Origin: Isochrysis galbana | Taxonomy: Eukaryota; Haptophyta; Isochrysidales; Isochrysidaceae | DNA: 22,674 nucleotides | Reading direction: 5' to 3' | Assembly (NCBI GenBank): GCA_018136815.1 | Contig: CM030943.1 | Coordinates: 2,031,946 to 2,054,619 of the forward strand | Shown: positions 1 to 9,472 of the stretch, one piece after another | Numbering within the stretch: position 1 is the first letter of the stretch | Layout: each line of letters starts with the position of its first letter | Position numbers and translations under genes: made by a program | The notes under the pieces: model-generated | What the model saw: the letters and a program-made list of their open reading frames with translations, nothing else | Databases searched by the model: none | Told to the model about the DNA's origin: nothing

Positions 1-789
1 CTCTACCTAGGGGCCTGGGATGTGGGGTTGGTAGGAGCGAGCAGCGTTTACCGGTCCTCGATAATCTTGTTCTCTCCTTCCTCCCGCGCCATCGAGCGGC
101 CGGTTAGGTTTTGTCGTGTGCGACTTCTTGCCGCGTCGTTTTTTTGTTTGTTTGTGGTTGTTGGGTGAGCATTATCCGTGGGGTTCCTTTGCTGGCCGAA
201 GCCACATTTGCTGTCAGCGCTAGCGCCTCTGCGACTTGGGGGCAAGGCGGTGTTCGCCAATTACATGTGTGGCCTTATCGATTGCCTTGTGAAACTTGGA
301 GTGCTGAGCTCTTGTGCGTACTTGATTTTGGGTTTCCTTCTCAAGGACGCTTTTGCGTTCGCGCACTAGCTTGTGGGTGTCCTATAGGTCTAGACCCCTT
401 GTAAGTGTGGCAAAAGTGGTGAGGGTGCGTTCCATAACCGGTGTGTGGTGAAAGGTATGGGGAATGAATTCTACTCTGTAGAAGTAGAAGATACCGCTAG
501 TTGATTACGATTATGGCCTTGAGGTTGTACGCTACGTCCGGTCGAGATGAGAAGCAATTTTCGAATTTAAATTACTTATGGACGCGCCTCTGCAGCCAAT
601 AACACATATAGTAGTTTGTATGCCACCAGCCAACGCGCGGCGCGCCGTGTTATGGCAGATGGAAGCAGATGGCATGTTGCATGTTGGGAGCCACACACAC
701 ACACATACATGACACTATGCCTCGATCGAGACGGGAGGGAGTCAAGAGTAGGAGTTGCGCGGGGACTCACAATGCCCATGAAATGGCCA
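1..789. other. Left-end stretch without a supported gene
   Basis: This is the 3' flank of the minus-strand kinase gene. Short open frames exist on both strands, including one at 178-369 with hydrophobic stretches, but none has a recognisable domain, a good start context or splice support. A short CA microsatellite lies near 692-706. No clear polyadenylation signal was seen. Confidence 0.5.
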
Positions 790-2228
790 CTATGGACAGA
801 ACAGAAATGGAGCGCGCGAGAGCGCCTTGGCTGCTGGTCGCTTGTTGGGATTATACTGAAAAATTGGCGAGAGGAAAAGAATGGCATCCCCAAGGAGCTC
901 GCTAAGCTGATGTTCTTCCCACCAGTTCGGCCTTGACCCGCTGTAGCTGCCGTTGGTTCCACCGCCGGTCACCGCCGAATTGTCCCGATGGGCTTGCCCC
1001 ACGGCTGGTGTTTCGGTTGGGATATAATTGCTGTTTGCGCTTTGGCCAGAGCAAGTGCGTGAACACCCATCGGCTGCATCGCTTTTGACGTGCCTTGCAA
1101 GTCGGTCCCGCCAATCATCCATGGGGAGCATTGGTGGGAGCCGAAGCCAGTGATAAAGCTGCGGATGCGTCTTAAGCCGTGGATTCATGGCGCAAAGCTC
1201 CTCTTCCGAGGGCGTGCCCATACTGCGGAGCAATGTGAGAAGCTGCGAATTTGTTCGGCCTCCCGACTGCTGCGTCTCAAACAATCTTGCGGATGAGCCA
1301 ATCATGGTATCCGCAACAACGCAGCCAAATGACCATATATCCGGGCCAAACCTGCAGCAGCGCCGGCAAACGACGGCTGTGAGAGTAGATACGACCGGTG
1401 CTGGCACATGCTCCATTTGCAGGCAAAGACAGTCGTGGCTACGGCGCGGTGTCACTGGCGACAACAGTCGCTGATGCCCACGTACTTGTAGGTTGTAGAG
1501 CCAAACATGAGCTCAGGCGCACGGTATTGAATGCCGCATACATACGGGACGGAATCCCTAGCGCTACCACCATCTCGGTCGTCAGTATCACAGATCACTT
1601 TAGCTGCGCCAAAGTCAGCAAGCACACAGTGCACCTCGACTTTTCCGCTCAACTTTCGGACGAGAACGTTCTCGGGTTTTACATCGCGATGGACTATTCT
1701 CAAGTTGTGGATGTAAGCCAATGCGGAGGCGAGTTGCCTGCCAACGGAACGCGCAAGTGCAATTCTGCCGACTGGGCCGAGAGTAGCCGACAATGAGTCG
1801 ATGTGATTGCGCAGCGAGGAGTCGTACAGCGGCAGCACCTGGCAGAGGATGAGCTCCGATCGTCCGCCTCCATCTGTGCCTTCTCGTGAGTTGAGCGCTG
1901 CGAAGAAGAATTCTTCGAGTTGGATGATACCGTGCTCGGCGGCCTCGGCAGAGCGAAGCTGCAGCATGATGGCCAGCTCACGCGAGACACTGTTCGTCGC
2001 GCGCGGTGTTAGCTTGATTGCCACGGGTGCGCAGGCCTGCCAGCGGGAGGGGTGGCGTCGCGCGAGGAGCACAAGGCCAAAGGTGCCACTGCCGAGCATC
2101 GCCTCTGCCGTGTATGCGGCTGATGCCACCGGCCAGCCGGCCAGCTCGCTGCGAGCTCGGCGCGACGAGGCGAGCGTGCGCACGTCGAGCCACGCCGCCG
2201 GCCGCTCTATAGCGTAAGGACTCGACAT
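790..2228 (-). CDS. GSK3-like (CMGC) serine/threonine protein kinase, two exons
   Basis: The exons are 2228-1486 and 1351-790, joined across a 134-bp intron (GTACGT donor, CTGCTGCAG acceptor). They give 434 residues. The kinase landmarks are in order: glycine loop GSGTFGLV (46-53), VAIK lysine 72, helix-C glutamate 84, HRDVKPEN (180-187), DFG (205-207), YRAPE (235-239), then DIWSFGCV across the junction and MNP near 302. The activation-segment tyrosine before the APE motif and the GTPSEEEL...MNP stretch point to the GSK3 group rather than CDKs, although another CMGC family is possible. The chosen ATG has a good context (CCACCCATGT). An in-frame ATG at 2441 would add 71 residues that look like translated UTR. 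About 55 polar, low-complexity residues (338-394) interrupt the C-lobe before FQYNPNKRP. The arginine that precedes YYRAPE in GSK3 is replaced by Ile-Gln. Known family role: phosphorylation of serine/threonine on soluble substrates. The substrate here is unknown. Confidence 0.85.
1352..1485 (-). other. Intron of the kinase gene
   Basis: The GT-AG intron splits the codon for Lys248 (AA|G). Removing it joins GSTTYK to FGPDIWSFG, which restores the conserved stretch between the APE motif and helix F. Translating through it instead gives an early stop. The frame and family fit make this a firm call. Confidence 0.85.
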
Positions 2229-2470
2229 GGGTGGAGGGAGCGGACAGCGCAATGTCGAGGCAGTGCGGAGGGCAAGGGAGAAGGAGACGGGATGAAAGGC
2301 AGGAAAGCCGAGGGAGAGAGCAGGGCGGATCAACACGGGAGAGTCAGCGTGAAGAGTTGCGAGCGAGGAGAGACGGACGGCGGGGAGCAAGAGAGGAAAG
2401 AAGGCAGGACGGACGGGGTCCGCACTAGAGGCGCAGGCCAAGCCAGGGCAAAGGAAGGCGTGAAGCGCGG
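2229..2470 (-). promoter_or_regulatory. Pyrimidine-rich leader/promoter region of the kinase gene
   Basis: The coding (minus) strand is strongly CT-rich for about 240 nt directly before the kinase ATG; the plus strand reads as a purine-rich tract. The same arrangement precedes the other genes of the window. It could be a core promoter, a 5' UTR or both. No TATA box is obvious. Confidence 0.4.
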
Positions 2471-2543
2471 GAAAAACCGAATCTAAAGTTAGTTCAGCAG
2501 ACGTCTAGTACATAGAGTGTGCGACCTACCTAGAGAGTTATCA

Positions 2544-2818
2544 ATAGAGAGTAAAAGGAGCCTTCTATCTAGAGATGGCGACCTAGAGCCTTGAGAGGAA
2601 TAGGAATAGAGTAACTCCTAGAGCTGGCGTGCTAGGGAGTAATAGAGAGTAAAAGGAGCCTTCTATCTAGAGCCTAGAGAGGAATAGGAATAGAGTAACA
2701 GCGAGTAACTCCTGACTCCTGCTAGACCTGACGTCCTAGGGAGTTATAGAGAGTAAAAGGAGCCTTCTATCTAGAGCTGGAGATCTAGAGAGTAATAGAG
2801 AGTAAAAGGAGCCTTCTA
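2544..2818. repeat. Degenerate minisatellite between kinase and transporter genes
   Basis: The motif gagtaaaaggagccttct occurs four times, within copies beginning near 2544, 2642, 2746 and 2795. The spacing is therefore about 98, 104 and 49 bp. Each copy is followed by ta, and the first three continue with tctagag. Shorter shared pieces such as aggaataggaatagagtaac recur between copies. The array lies 230 to 590 bp downstream of the transporter stop and upstream of the kinase start. Confidence 0.8.
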
Positions 2819-3048
2819 ATGGGGCATGACGAAGGCACGTAAAGCCGCCCAGTATCGCCCAGTGAACAAGCCGTCGAGTGCTCGCAACAGAACCACCGCA
2901 ATACGACGGACAGGTATCCCATCGTGCCACTCGTCGCTTGCCATCACGATATGCTCGGCTTGCTGAAGAGCACCTTCTACTAACGAGCACTTTCAGTGAT
3001 GGGCGCTAGCATGATCGAGTGTGCGATGGGCGACGCGGAGCGACGTTG
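2819..3048. other. Short intergenic stretch
   Basis: This is the 3' flank of the transporter gene. I see no gene and no clear polyadenylation signal. Confidence 0.4.
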
Positions 3049-4897
3049 CTACCACTGATTGAGCGGCATGATGTCAGCACGCACGTAGATAAGCTTTACG
3101 GCGGCCATCACGACTGTGACCAAAATGGCAAGCGTCGTCGTCGAGAGTATGGCCGTCCCCCATCCCCATTGGGAAACGCATTCGGGCGCGTCGGCGGGAC
3201 ACCGGGGGCCTAGTCTGTCGTGCAGGGCCCCAAGAGCCATGGGGCCGACGAAGCCACCCACGTTGCCGAGCGAATTGACGAGAGCGACAGAGACTGCTCG
3301 AAGCCGGCCTGGCTGCACGGCGTGATGGAGCGCCCAAAACGGACCGGCAGCTGACACTGTGAAAATGTAGCCGATCACAATTAGTAATATTGTGCCGAGC
3401 GAGTATGGGAAGCGATCGGCGGGCGTGAAACGGCTAGAAGCGGAGAGTAGCATCAATGTGCTTGCACAGAGGACGCACGCCCCGCCCGCGCACGACGCAA
3501 TCCATACAGCTAAGACCTGCCGGCGGGTGCGCGCAGGCGCCGTACTTGGGGCATCACACCAACGCGCCGAGAGCGCCATCGCCATAGGATAGAAGAGAGA
3601 GGGTGCCGCATTGAGGGCGCCGACCTGCGCGGGGCGCACGGAAAAGTAGCGGGTTCAGATTACGTCAGACAGCCAAGCTCGGGCGCCGCAAATGAGAGAG
3701 GTAGCGTGGCGTAGCAAGCTCGAGCGCCGCACGCAGTTCCAGTCGTGGGCTTTGCCTCGATGGACTCACCTGGGTGAGATTCCATGAATCTCCGACGAGC
3801 TCACGCATCTGCTGCGGCATAAAGAACATGGACATGTAGCCCAAGGTAGCGACACATAGGTGATGCATCACAAAAATCCATGTGAGCGGCCGCCCGGCAG
3901 TGGTGACGAGCTCGCGAAGAGGCGAGCCATCGGCGGACGAGCTGGAGCTCATAGCAGATCGTTCACCCGCCGAGTTTGCCACGCCTCGGGCGATCCCTCT
4001 ACCCGAGTTTGTGGCAATTCCGCTTCCGTCGTGCTCCCCGGCAGGGTTGCTCATCGTAGCGTGAGCGCCGGTGACGCCTTCGCCACGCTCATCCACCTGC
4101 TCATCGTTCGGTGCCGCGCTGGACGTGGCGGTGGATGGAGGGAGGAGCGGCCGACGATCAACAACGCGCGTTGCGGGCCGCCCTTCCGCCTCGACGTCGC
4201 CTTGCGAGAGGGGCGGAGGGGTGCGGTAGGCCGGGGCGAGGGGCCGAGACGAGCGCGTGAGGTGGAAAAGTGAAGCGCCGCGCATCTGCTTCCCCGGCCT
4301 CGTCCCAGGTGGTAGGGGCAGAAATTGGAGGACGAAGATTCCAACGAGCAGCGCAGGCATGCCTTGCGCGACAAACAGCCATCGCCAGCCGCGGACACCC
4401 CCGACGCCCTCGAGCCCCTGCATCAGTGCGCCGGAGCCCAAGGACCCCATCGCGTAGCCGACGAACCCCAGCCCCTGCAGCACCGCCGTCGGCGCCGCGA
4501 CCTCGCCCGGCCTGTAGCACTGCGAGAGGTAGAAGACAGCTCCCGGCAGATACCCCGCCTCAAAGGCTCCCAGGAGCACCCTGGCGGCGCAAAGCTGGCC
4601 GAGACTGCCGGTAGCTGCAGTGGCGACCGAGGCAACCCCCCACGCAACGAGGCAGCCCCCCAGCACGCGGTGGGCGCCCAGGAGAGGCAGGAGACGTGTG
4701 GTGGGCAACTGAAGAGCGCAGTATGGCAAGAAGAAGAGGCCTGACGCAAGGCCGAAATCGGAGGCGGAAAGGTGGAGGTCAGCGCCCATCTGCAGCTCGG
4801 CGAATGCGATGTTGCCGCGGTCGAGCAGAGCTGTCGCGTACCCGGCGCCAAGGAGGACCACGAAGGCGGGGTGGAGAGGCGGCGCCTGATCTGCCAT
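3049..4897 (-). CDS. MFS transporter, anion:cation symporter (ACS)-like, two exons
   Basis: The exons are 4897-3770 and 3624-3049, with a phase-0 intron of 145 bp (CAG|GTGAGT donor, CGCGCAG acceptor). They give 567 residues. The N-terminal half has the hallmarks of the ACS group of the major facilitator superfamily: LDRGN (25-29) at the end of TM1, a GAFEAGYLPG signature (110-119) in TM4, and GWRWLF (170-175) before TM6. The C-terminal half has GPFWAL (470-475) and NSLGNVGGFVGP (493-504). About 12 membrane helices are expected, so it should be a membrane carrier for small organic anions or vitamins; the substrate cannot be read from sequence. The loop between TM6 and TM7 is unusually long (about residues 195-330), hydrophilic and serine-rich. 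The start at 4897 (GCGATGG) is preferred because upstream in-frame codons are only Ser-Leu repeats from a CT microsatellite. Confidence 0.88.
3625..3769 (-). other. Intron of the MFS transporter gene
   Basis: The GTGAGT donor is a strong match and the acceptor follows a pyrimidine stretch (CTACTTTTCC). Splicing joins SWNLTQ to VGALNAAP, the expected start of a C-half helix in this family. Reading through the donor gives unrelated sequence and a stop at 3665. Confidence 0.85.
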
Positions 4898-4904
4898 CGC
4901 CCGC

Positions 4905-5250
<346 letters not shown>

Positions 5251-5339
5251 ATGGTATAACGCTAGTCCATCCCCCCCCCCACCCCACCCCCCAACAGGAA
5301 CTCCCCTGTATAATAGTAGAAGAGGGGGTTTGAGAAGGT

Positions 5340-5475
5340 TTCGCTAGGGTTTCACTCGGGTTTCACTCCGGGGGTTTCACTTGCTCGACTACCGAATAAA
5401 GCCGGGTGAAACCCGAGGAAAACAACGTTCTGCAAAAGGCCTGCCGGCAGAGCGCGACGGGTTTCACGGCGCCGC
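5340..5475. repeat. Cluster of gggtttcac motifs with an inverted pair
   Basis: The motif gggtttcac occurs near 5347, 5358, 5372 and 5462 on the plus strand and once inverted near 5406. CTCGGGTTTCAC (5355-5366) and GTGAAACCCGAG (5406-5417) form a perfect 12-bp inverted repeat with a 39-nt loop. This may be a remnant of a small element. No coding sequence is supported here. Confidence 0.6.
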
Positions 5476-5538
5476 GCCGACTCATGCCCACCCGCCCCTT
5501 CTCCCTTCTCAGCGATGGAGCTGGAGGATCCTACATGT

Positions 5539-5561
5539 GAAAAACAGAAAACCTGTTTTTC
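5539..5561. repeat. Perfect 9-bp hairpin
   Basis: GAAAAACAG and CTGTTTTTC flank a 5-nt loop. More A-run/T-run pairs follow to about 5600. It could be a transcription end structure or an element terminus. No partner gene is evident. Confidence 0.45.
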
Positions 5562-5718
5562 TGTGAAGACCAAAAACAGTGTTTTTCACCGTTTTTCTGA
5601 GCCTGGGCCCTAAGCCTGGGGCCAGCTGCGCCGGCGTGCCGGTGTGATGACGCGAGACGTGGACCGGGAGGCGCGCGTGGGGTTGGGACCCCCCACGAGA
5701 TATCTTGGGACCGGAGAA

Positions 5719-6063
5719 TGTTTTGGACGAATCTTCTTGCCGTCGGCCGAGGAGAGGCGGACGGAGAGAGAGAGAGAGAGAGAGAGAGTCTCGCAGAGCG
5801 ACTGCGACTGCAGAACGAGAAGTCGAAGTCATGCCGGTTTATTACCCTAAACGAGCCAACAATTATAGTAACAGCAAAAACAAAATTCGAATCGCAAATT
5901 TCGAGACCAAAACCTGCAAACCTGGACTTGAGACCATGGGGAATCCGAATCTGTGTGTCTTGTGCGTCAGTGGCAACACGGGGAACTGTTCAATTGTAAT
6001 TGTGAGCGCGTACCTTACACGAATATTCATGCCTACAGCCTTCAGATGGGCAGGAATACAACA
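5719..6063 (-). mobile_element. Probable 3' LTR of a Ty3/Gypsy chromovirus
   Basis: On the minus strand, directly downstream of the chromodomain frame, a polypurine run ending in six G is followed at 6063 by TGTTGTATTCC, the usual TG start of an LTR. A matching end in AACA is possible at 5719, giving TGTT...AACA and about 345 bp. Inside are TATAATT (5867-5861) and AATAAA (5843-5838). A CT run lies near 5762-5788. The right border is firm; the lower border is a guess. No second LTR copy was found, so the element is incomplete. Confidence 0.55.
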
Positions 6064-6074
6064 CCCCCCGACTT
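6064..6074 (-). other. Polypurine tract of the chromovirus
   Basis: AAGTCGGGGGG on the minus strand lies immediately before the TG that starts the presumed LTR. This is the usual place for the plus-strand DNA primer of LTR retrotransposons. It lies about 250 bp after the chromodomain stop. Confidence 0.55.
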
Positions 6075-6320
6075 AAATCGAGACGTCTCCCGATGTCGAG
6101 CCAAGAGAGTTCATTTAACCATACGAGACGAGAGACCTAGAGGAGGAGGATTAACCCATGGATCCAAAGCAAGCACAAAATCGGCAGCTTAGCGCGGCGG
6201 CCCCCGATTTCGTACGTCACGTCCTACCACGTTCTCCCTTTTACAGGAGTTTTGCTCGGGCAGTTGCGCTGGGTCAGGCGCTGACGCGACGCTAATCATC
6301 CACTTCCGGTCGACTTAGCG

Positions 6321-6794
6321 CTACGATTGTGAACGAGAACGAGTACGACTCGAAGGCAGATCAGGAGGAGTACGACTTGTCTCTTGAATTCGACGTGGAA
6401 TAACTTGATTGGATTGGGAACTTGAGCTTGGACTTGAAGAGGAGTCTACAGCGGAGTGAGCTTGGGGTTGAACCGGACGGCGGTCGAAAGTGGTGTCGTA
6501 CGACTCAACTAGATCAGCACAACGCCGAAGCAACTCAATTCGAGACTCCCAAGTAGCTTCAGAACGAGGATAGCCGCGCCATTTGACGAGATACTTGAAT
6601 GAAACTCCATCGCCCTTGCGATCGAGTAACTCTTCGACCAAGTACTCATCTTCAGCGAGCGGAGACGAATCGGTGACGGTGAAGTACGGACGAAGATTGG
6701 AAATGTGAACTTCATCCTTGACTTGACGATTTTCGAGATCGCGTAGACGGTAGCGAGTGGCCGAGATGGCTTCTTCTCGGTAGAAGGGGCGCAA
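6321..6794 (-). pseudogene. Integrase C-terminus with chromodomain (Ty3/Gypsy chromovirus)
   Basis: The frame holds the end of the integrase C-terminal module (YRLRDL...VKDEVHISNLRPYF). Next comes a chromodomain with the core EYLVEELLDRK, FKYLVKWRGYP and ATWES, including the aromatic residues expected in the histone-binding cage. A Ser/Pro-rich tail ends at a TAG. Chromodomains on chromovirus integrases direct insertion to marked chromatin. The frame opens only after an in-frame TAG, with no ATG, and the integrase core, RT and gag are absent, so it is a fragment. About 30 nt at its upstream edge resemble the fragment at 9473-9790. Confidence 0.85.
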
Positions 6795-6804
6795 CGAAGA
6801 CTAC

Positions 6805-7253
6805 CGGTAGCTTTAAAGACAACGACTTCGCAGTGTTGGAACTACGTCATATTAGCATCCTAGAATTTTTTTATTGTGCCCAGACACCTAAAACAGTCGC
6901 TATCTAATAGATCCCCAGCTTGAAACCGAAAAACTCGAACGCGAAAAGCGAATTTTTTGTATACGAATGTTGAAGACTACGGTCATTGACGTTCAACGAC
7001 CCACGGGCAGATTCACACATACAGACTCACAGGGCACCTAAGACACTCGACCCAGTGGATTGGGGCCCTACTCGGCATTCCCTACTACTTTGCCGCAGGG
7101 ATCAAAACTATTGTTATAGTTTTAGCGATGGAGCGCGCGCCGACCGCTCCCCTCTCCCAGCCCCCCGCCGTCACGACGCCCCAACGGGGCCGCCCCAAGC
7201 CGCCGGAGCCGAAGCGCTCGCAGGCCTGAGCACCGCCTGACAACGACGTCGAG
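6805..7253 (+). mobile_element. Probable 5' region of a LINE-like element
   Basis: This is the leader before the ORF1-like frame. The stretch 7106-7226 has an inverted, diverged copy at 21684-21788: one 20-bp block is identical (7207-7226 versus 21703-21684) and one 39-bp block matches at 35 positions (7106-7144 versus 21788-21750). A repeated non-coding leader suggests the 5' UTR of a dispersed element. The true left end is not defined. Confidence 0.5.
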
Positions 7254-7941
7254 ATGGCGCCGCCACCCTCGCCTCCCAGGCAGCCACAGAAGCAGGGAGC
7301 AGGCAAAGTCCTGTTCCCTGCTGACAAGCAGAACCTGACTCAGGCTCAGAACGCCAGCGCCGCCGGGCAGCCACCCACTCAAGGACTCCCCATGGGGTGT
7401 GGCAGCTCTGCTGCCACCCCCATGGCGGTAACTCCTACCATCTGTGCACCCCTCGGGGGCGGGCACATGACACAACAAACAATCACTGGAGCATTTGCTC
7501 CCTCCAACCAACAGCCAAATCCTCCACCTAAGTCGTACGCGCAAGCCGCACATGGACACAAAGGGAAAGAGCCANNNNNNNNNNNNNNNNNNNNNNNNNN
7601 NNNNNNNNNNNNNNNNNNNNNNNNNNNNNNNNNNNNNNNNNNNNNNNNNNNNNNNNNNNNNNNNNNNNNNNNNNCAACAGCAAGCCCAGCAGCCACCAGC
7701 TCAACAGCCACAGCCGCAGTCACGCAAGCGGGCCGACCCCCAGTCGGACCCAAAACCGACTCCAAACAACACCACCTCATTCGCTTCTCCTCCACCAGAT
7801 GAGGAAGAAGAACCCGAAGACACTCCCTTCTTCATTCAGCTAGCCCAGCTAGCTGAGGACAAGAAGGATATCAAAAGCGAAGATGTAGCCACATTCATGA
7901 AATTCCTACTCTCTAGTAGGCCGGTCACTCACGCTTTTTAA
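7254..7941 (+). pseudogene. ORF1 (gag-like) frame of a LINE-like element, interrupted by an assembly gap
   Basis: From ATG 7254 the frame encodes a Pro/Gln/Ala-rich protein with KSYAQAAHGHKGKEP just before the gap. SYAQAA is typical of ORF1/gag-like proteins of non-LTR elements. After the gap a different nominal frame is open to TAA 7939-7941: Gln/Pro-rich sequence, an acidic DEEEEPEDTP segment, then a helical FIQLAQLAEDKK...FMKFLL. The frame difference is not evidence of mutation, because the gap length is a placeholder. No zinc knuckle was seen. An RNA-binding role would be inferred from the family only. Confidence 0.5.
7575..7674. other. Assembly gap of 100 N
   Basis: Exactly 100 N. The round number suggests a gap of unknown size. 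It lies in a Gln/Pro repeat-rich part of the ORF1-like frame. Confidence 0.97.
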
Positions 7942-8090
7942 CAACTATTTTCCATCCCTCCTGGGTGTCCAAGGATTCCCCAGGGACCCCCCTTACCTGC
8001 CCCCCTCCCCCCCCCCCCCCCCCGCGAACCCCCTCTACCCCACGAAAATCCATGGCGTCGGTGAGTGACTCCCCCGCCTTGTCCGGCCGC

Positions 8091-8406
8091 GTGACGACGT
8101 CATCACCGGGGGCCTCAAGCGGCCGACTTCGACGCAGTGCGCGGGGGCGGCGGGCGCGATTGGCGTAGCTGTGAGGGCGGCATACCGCACTTTGGTGCTG
8201 GTAGCGGCATCCATATGGTGAGCGGTGACTCGAACGGCCTCGTGGCGCCCCCGGTCGCGGGTCGAAGTTGGGCACTCATGGCGCGTCTTGGGGCGTGACG
8301 ACGTCATCACCGGGGGCCTCAAGCGGCCGATTTCGACGCAGTGCGCGGGGGCGGCGGGCGCGATTGGCGTGGCTGTGAGGGCGGCATACCGCACTTTGGT
8401 GCTGGT
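8091..8406 (+). repeat. Direct repeat of about 112 bp, offset 204 bp
   Basis: The copies 8091-8202 and 8295-8406 both start gtgacgacgtcatcacc and both end catac...ggtgctggt. They differ at about two positions. The 92 bp between them are not repeated. The second copy ends about where endonuclease similarity begins. A C-rich run (about 8008-8023) lies just upstream. Confidence 0.9.
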
Positions 8407-9036
8407 GCCCGGTCCCTAGGGTGGGACTGGTTTCAAACTCCCGCAACTAGGGGCGACCCGGGAAGCGGAGTGGCGATAGCCATTAGAAGAGACAGAAGCG
8501 ACGTAGTAGTAGAATCTTGGTCGGTAGTTATCCCGGGGAGGCTGGTAGTAGTAAAGGCAAAAATCGGGCATGAAACGATAGCTTTCTCCTCTGTGTATCT
8601 TAATTCTCAACCTAATAAACGAAAAGAAGACATCAAAACGCTACACGAGACGCCGGAAATACTTTCTCACACTATATTAGCGGGCGACTTCAATTGCGTG
8701 GAAAGCGTACGTAGAGATACCCGGTCCATCGCGGGAGCGACCCCTTACGCAAATTCGGGAGGCAGAGCCCTCGCGAGGGCGCTCGCCACACATGGGCTCA
8801 CGGACATCCAATTACTAGTAAATCCGGGCCTTAGGGACCAATACACGAGGTGCGGGCATCAGACCCACACGAGGATAGATCGGGTATACGCCGCGGAATA
8901 CTACTCCACGTGGAGATGGCACAAGGCATACATAGATCTTAAGCTTTTCACGGGCCTAGCGGCACATCGCACGGGCCATGCTACGCACAAACATCACATG
9001 TGTGTGACGCTCGACGCCATTGATGCAACATTTTGA
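8407..9036 (+). pseudogene. Truncated APE-type endonuclease of a non-LTR retrotransposon
   Basis: The frame contains signatures of the apurinic-like endonuclease of LINE ORF2 proteins: GSGVAIAIRRD, SSVYLNSQ, the catalytic AGDFNCV, and THTRIDRVYAA. The N-terminal part with the metal-binding Asn and Glu is missing. The terminal SDH motif is not clear, and the frame stops at TGA 9034-9036 before any reverse transcriptase. It is therefore a dead fragment. It follows the ORF1-like frame in the order expected of a LINE, but the two may come from different copies. The domain nicks target DNA in intact elements. Confidence 0.75.
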
Positions 9037-9466
9037 TCGATCGGAAGTGCGGCAGATAACCGTCGCCGTCACGCAACGCGCAACGCAAACTCCAGACGCT
9101 GAAGGTGATCACGCACACGCGCACACTCGCAACGTCATTACAGGGCGTACAATTTGGCACACAACCAGCGGGATTGTAATGTGCGCTGCAACTACGCTTG
9201 GTGCCGCCGCGACCCGATCGCTTGGGGTCTCCGCAAGGATACCAATTTGGGAATCGCTCGGCGCGCTCGCCAGGCGCCCGAGCACTTGCTGACCCCACGG
9301 CTGTCGGGCGCTGTTAAGTGGGTTGTCAGGGCAAACCTGGGCACCCAAAGCAGGGAGATGATAGGGGAGACTGTCAGGGGGAGGGGGGCGGACCGTGGCG
9401 AGGCTTTGGCTGTTGATAATGAGGCGGCAATGAGGCTAACATTTTCCGTTGTCTTCCCCCCCCCTC
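9037..9466. other. Stretch after the endonuclease fragment, no supported gene
   Basis: Frames are open in places (for example 9154-9483 plus), with scattered Cys residues but no real zinc-knuckle spacing. No reverse transcriptase motif was found in any frame, and there is no poly-A tail of the kind expected at a LINE 3' end. A short C-run ends the stretch. Confidence 0.4.
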
Positions 9467-9472
9467 CGAAGA

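Noticed and set aside
2229..2441. 71-residue extension of the kinase from the ATG at 2441
   Set aside because: Unstructured, CT-tract-derived; the ATG at 2228 has better context and lies 45 residues before the glycine loop.
5341..5380. Interstitial telomere repeat (agggttt-like)
   Set aside because: The unit is gggtttcac with variable spacing, not a regular TTTAGGG or TTAGGG array.
6816..9455. Terminal inverted repeat of a DNA transposon (aagacaacg / cgttgtctt)
   Set aside because: Only 9 bp, and the enclosed segment has LINE-type genes and no transposase; probably chance.
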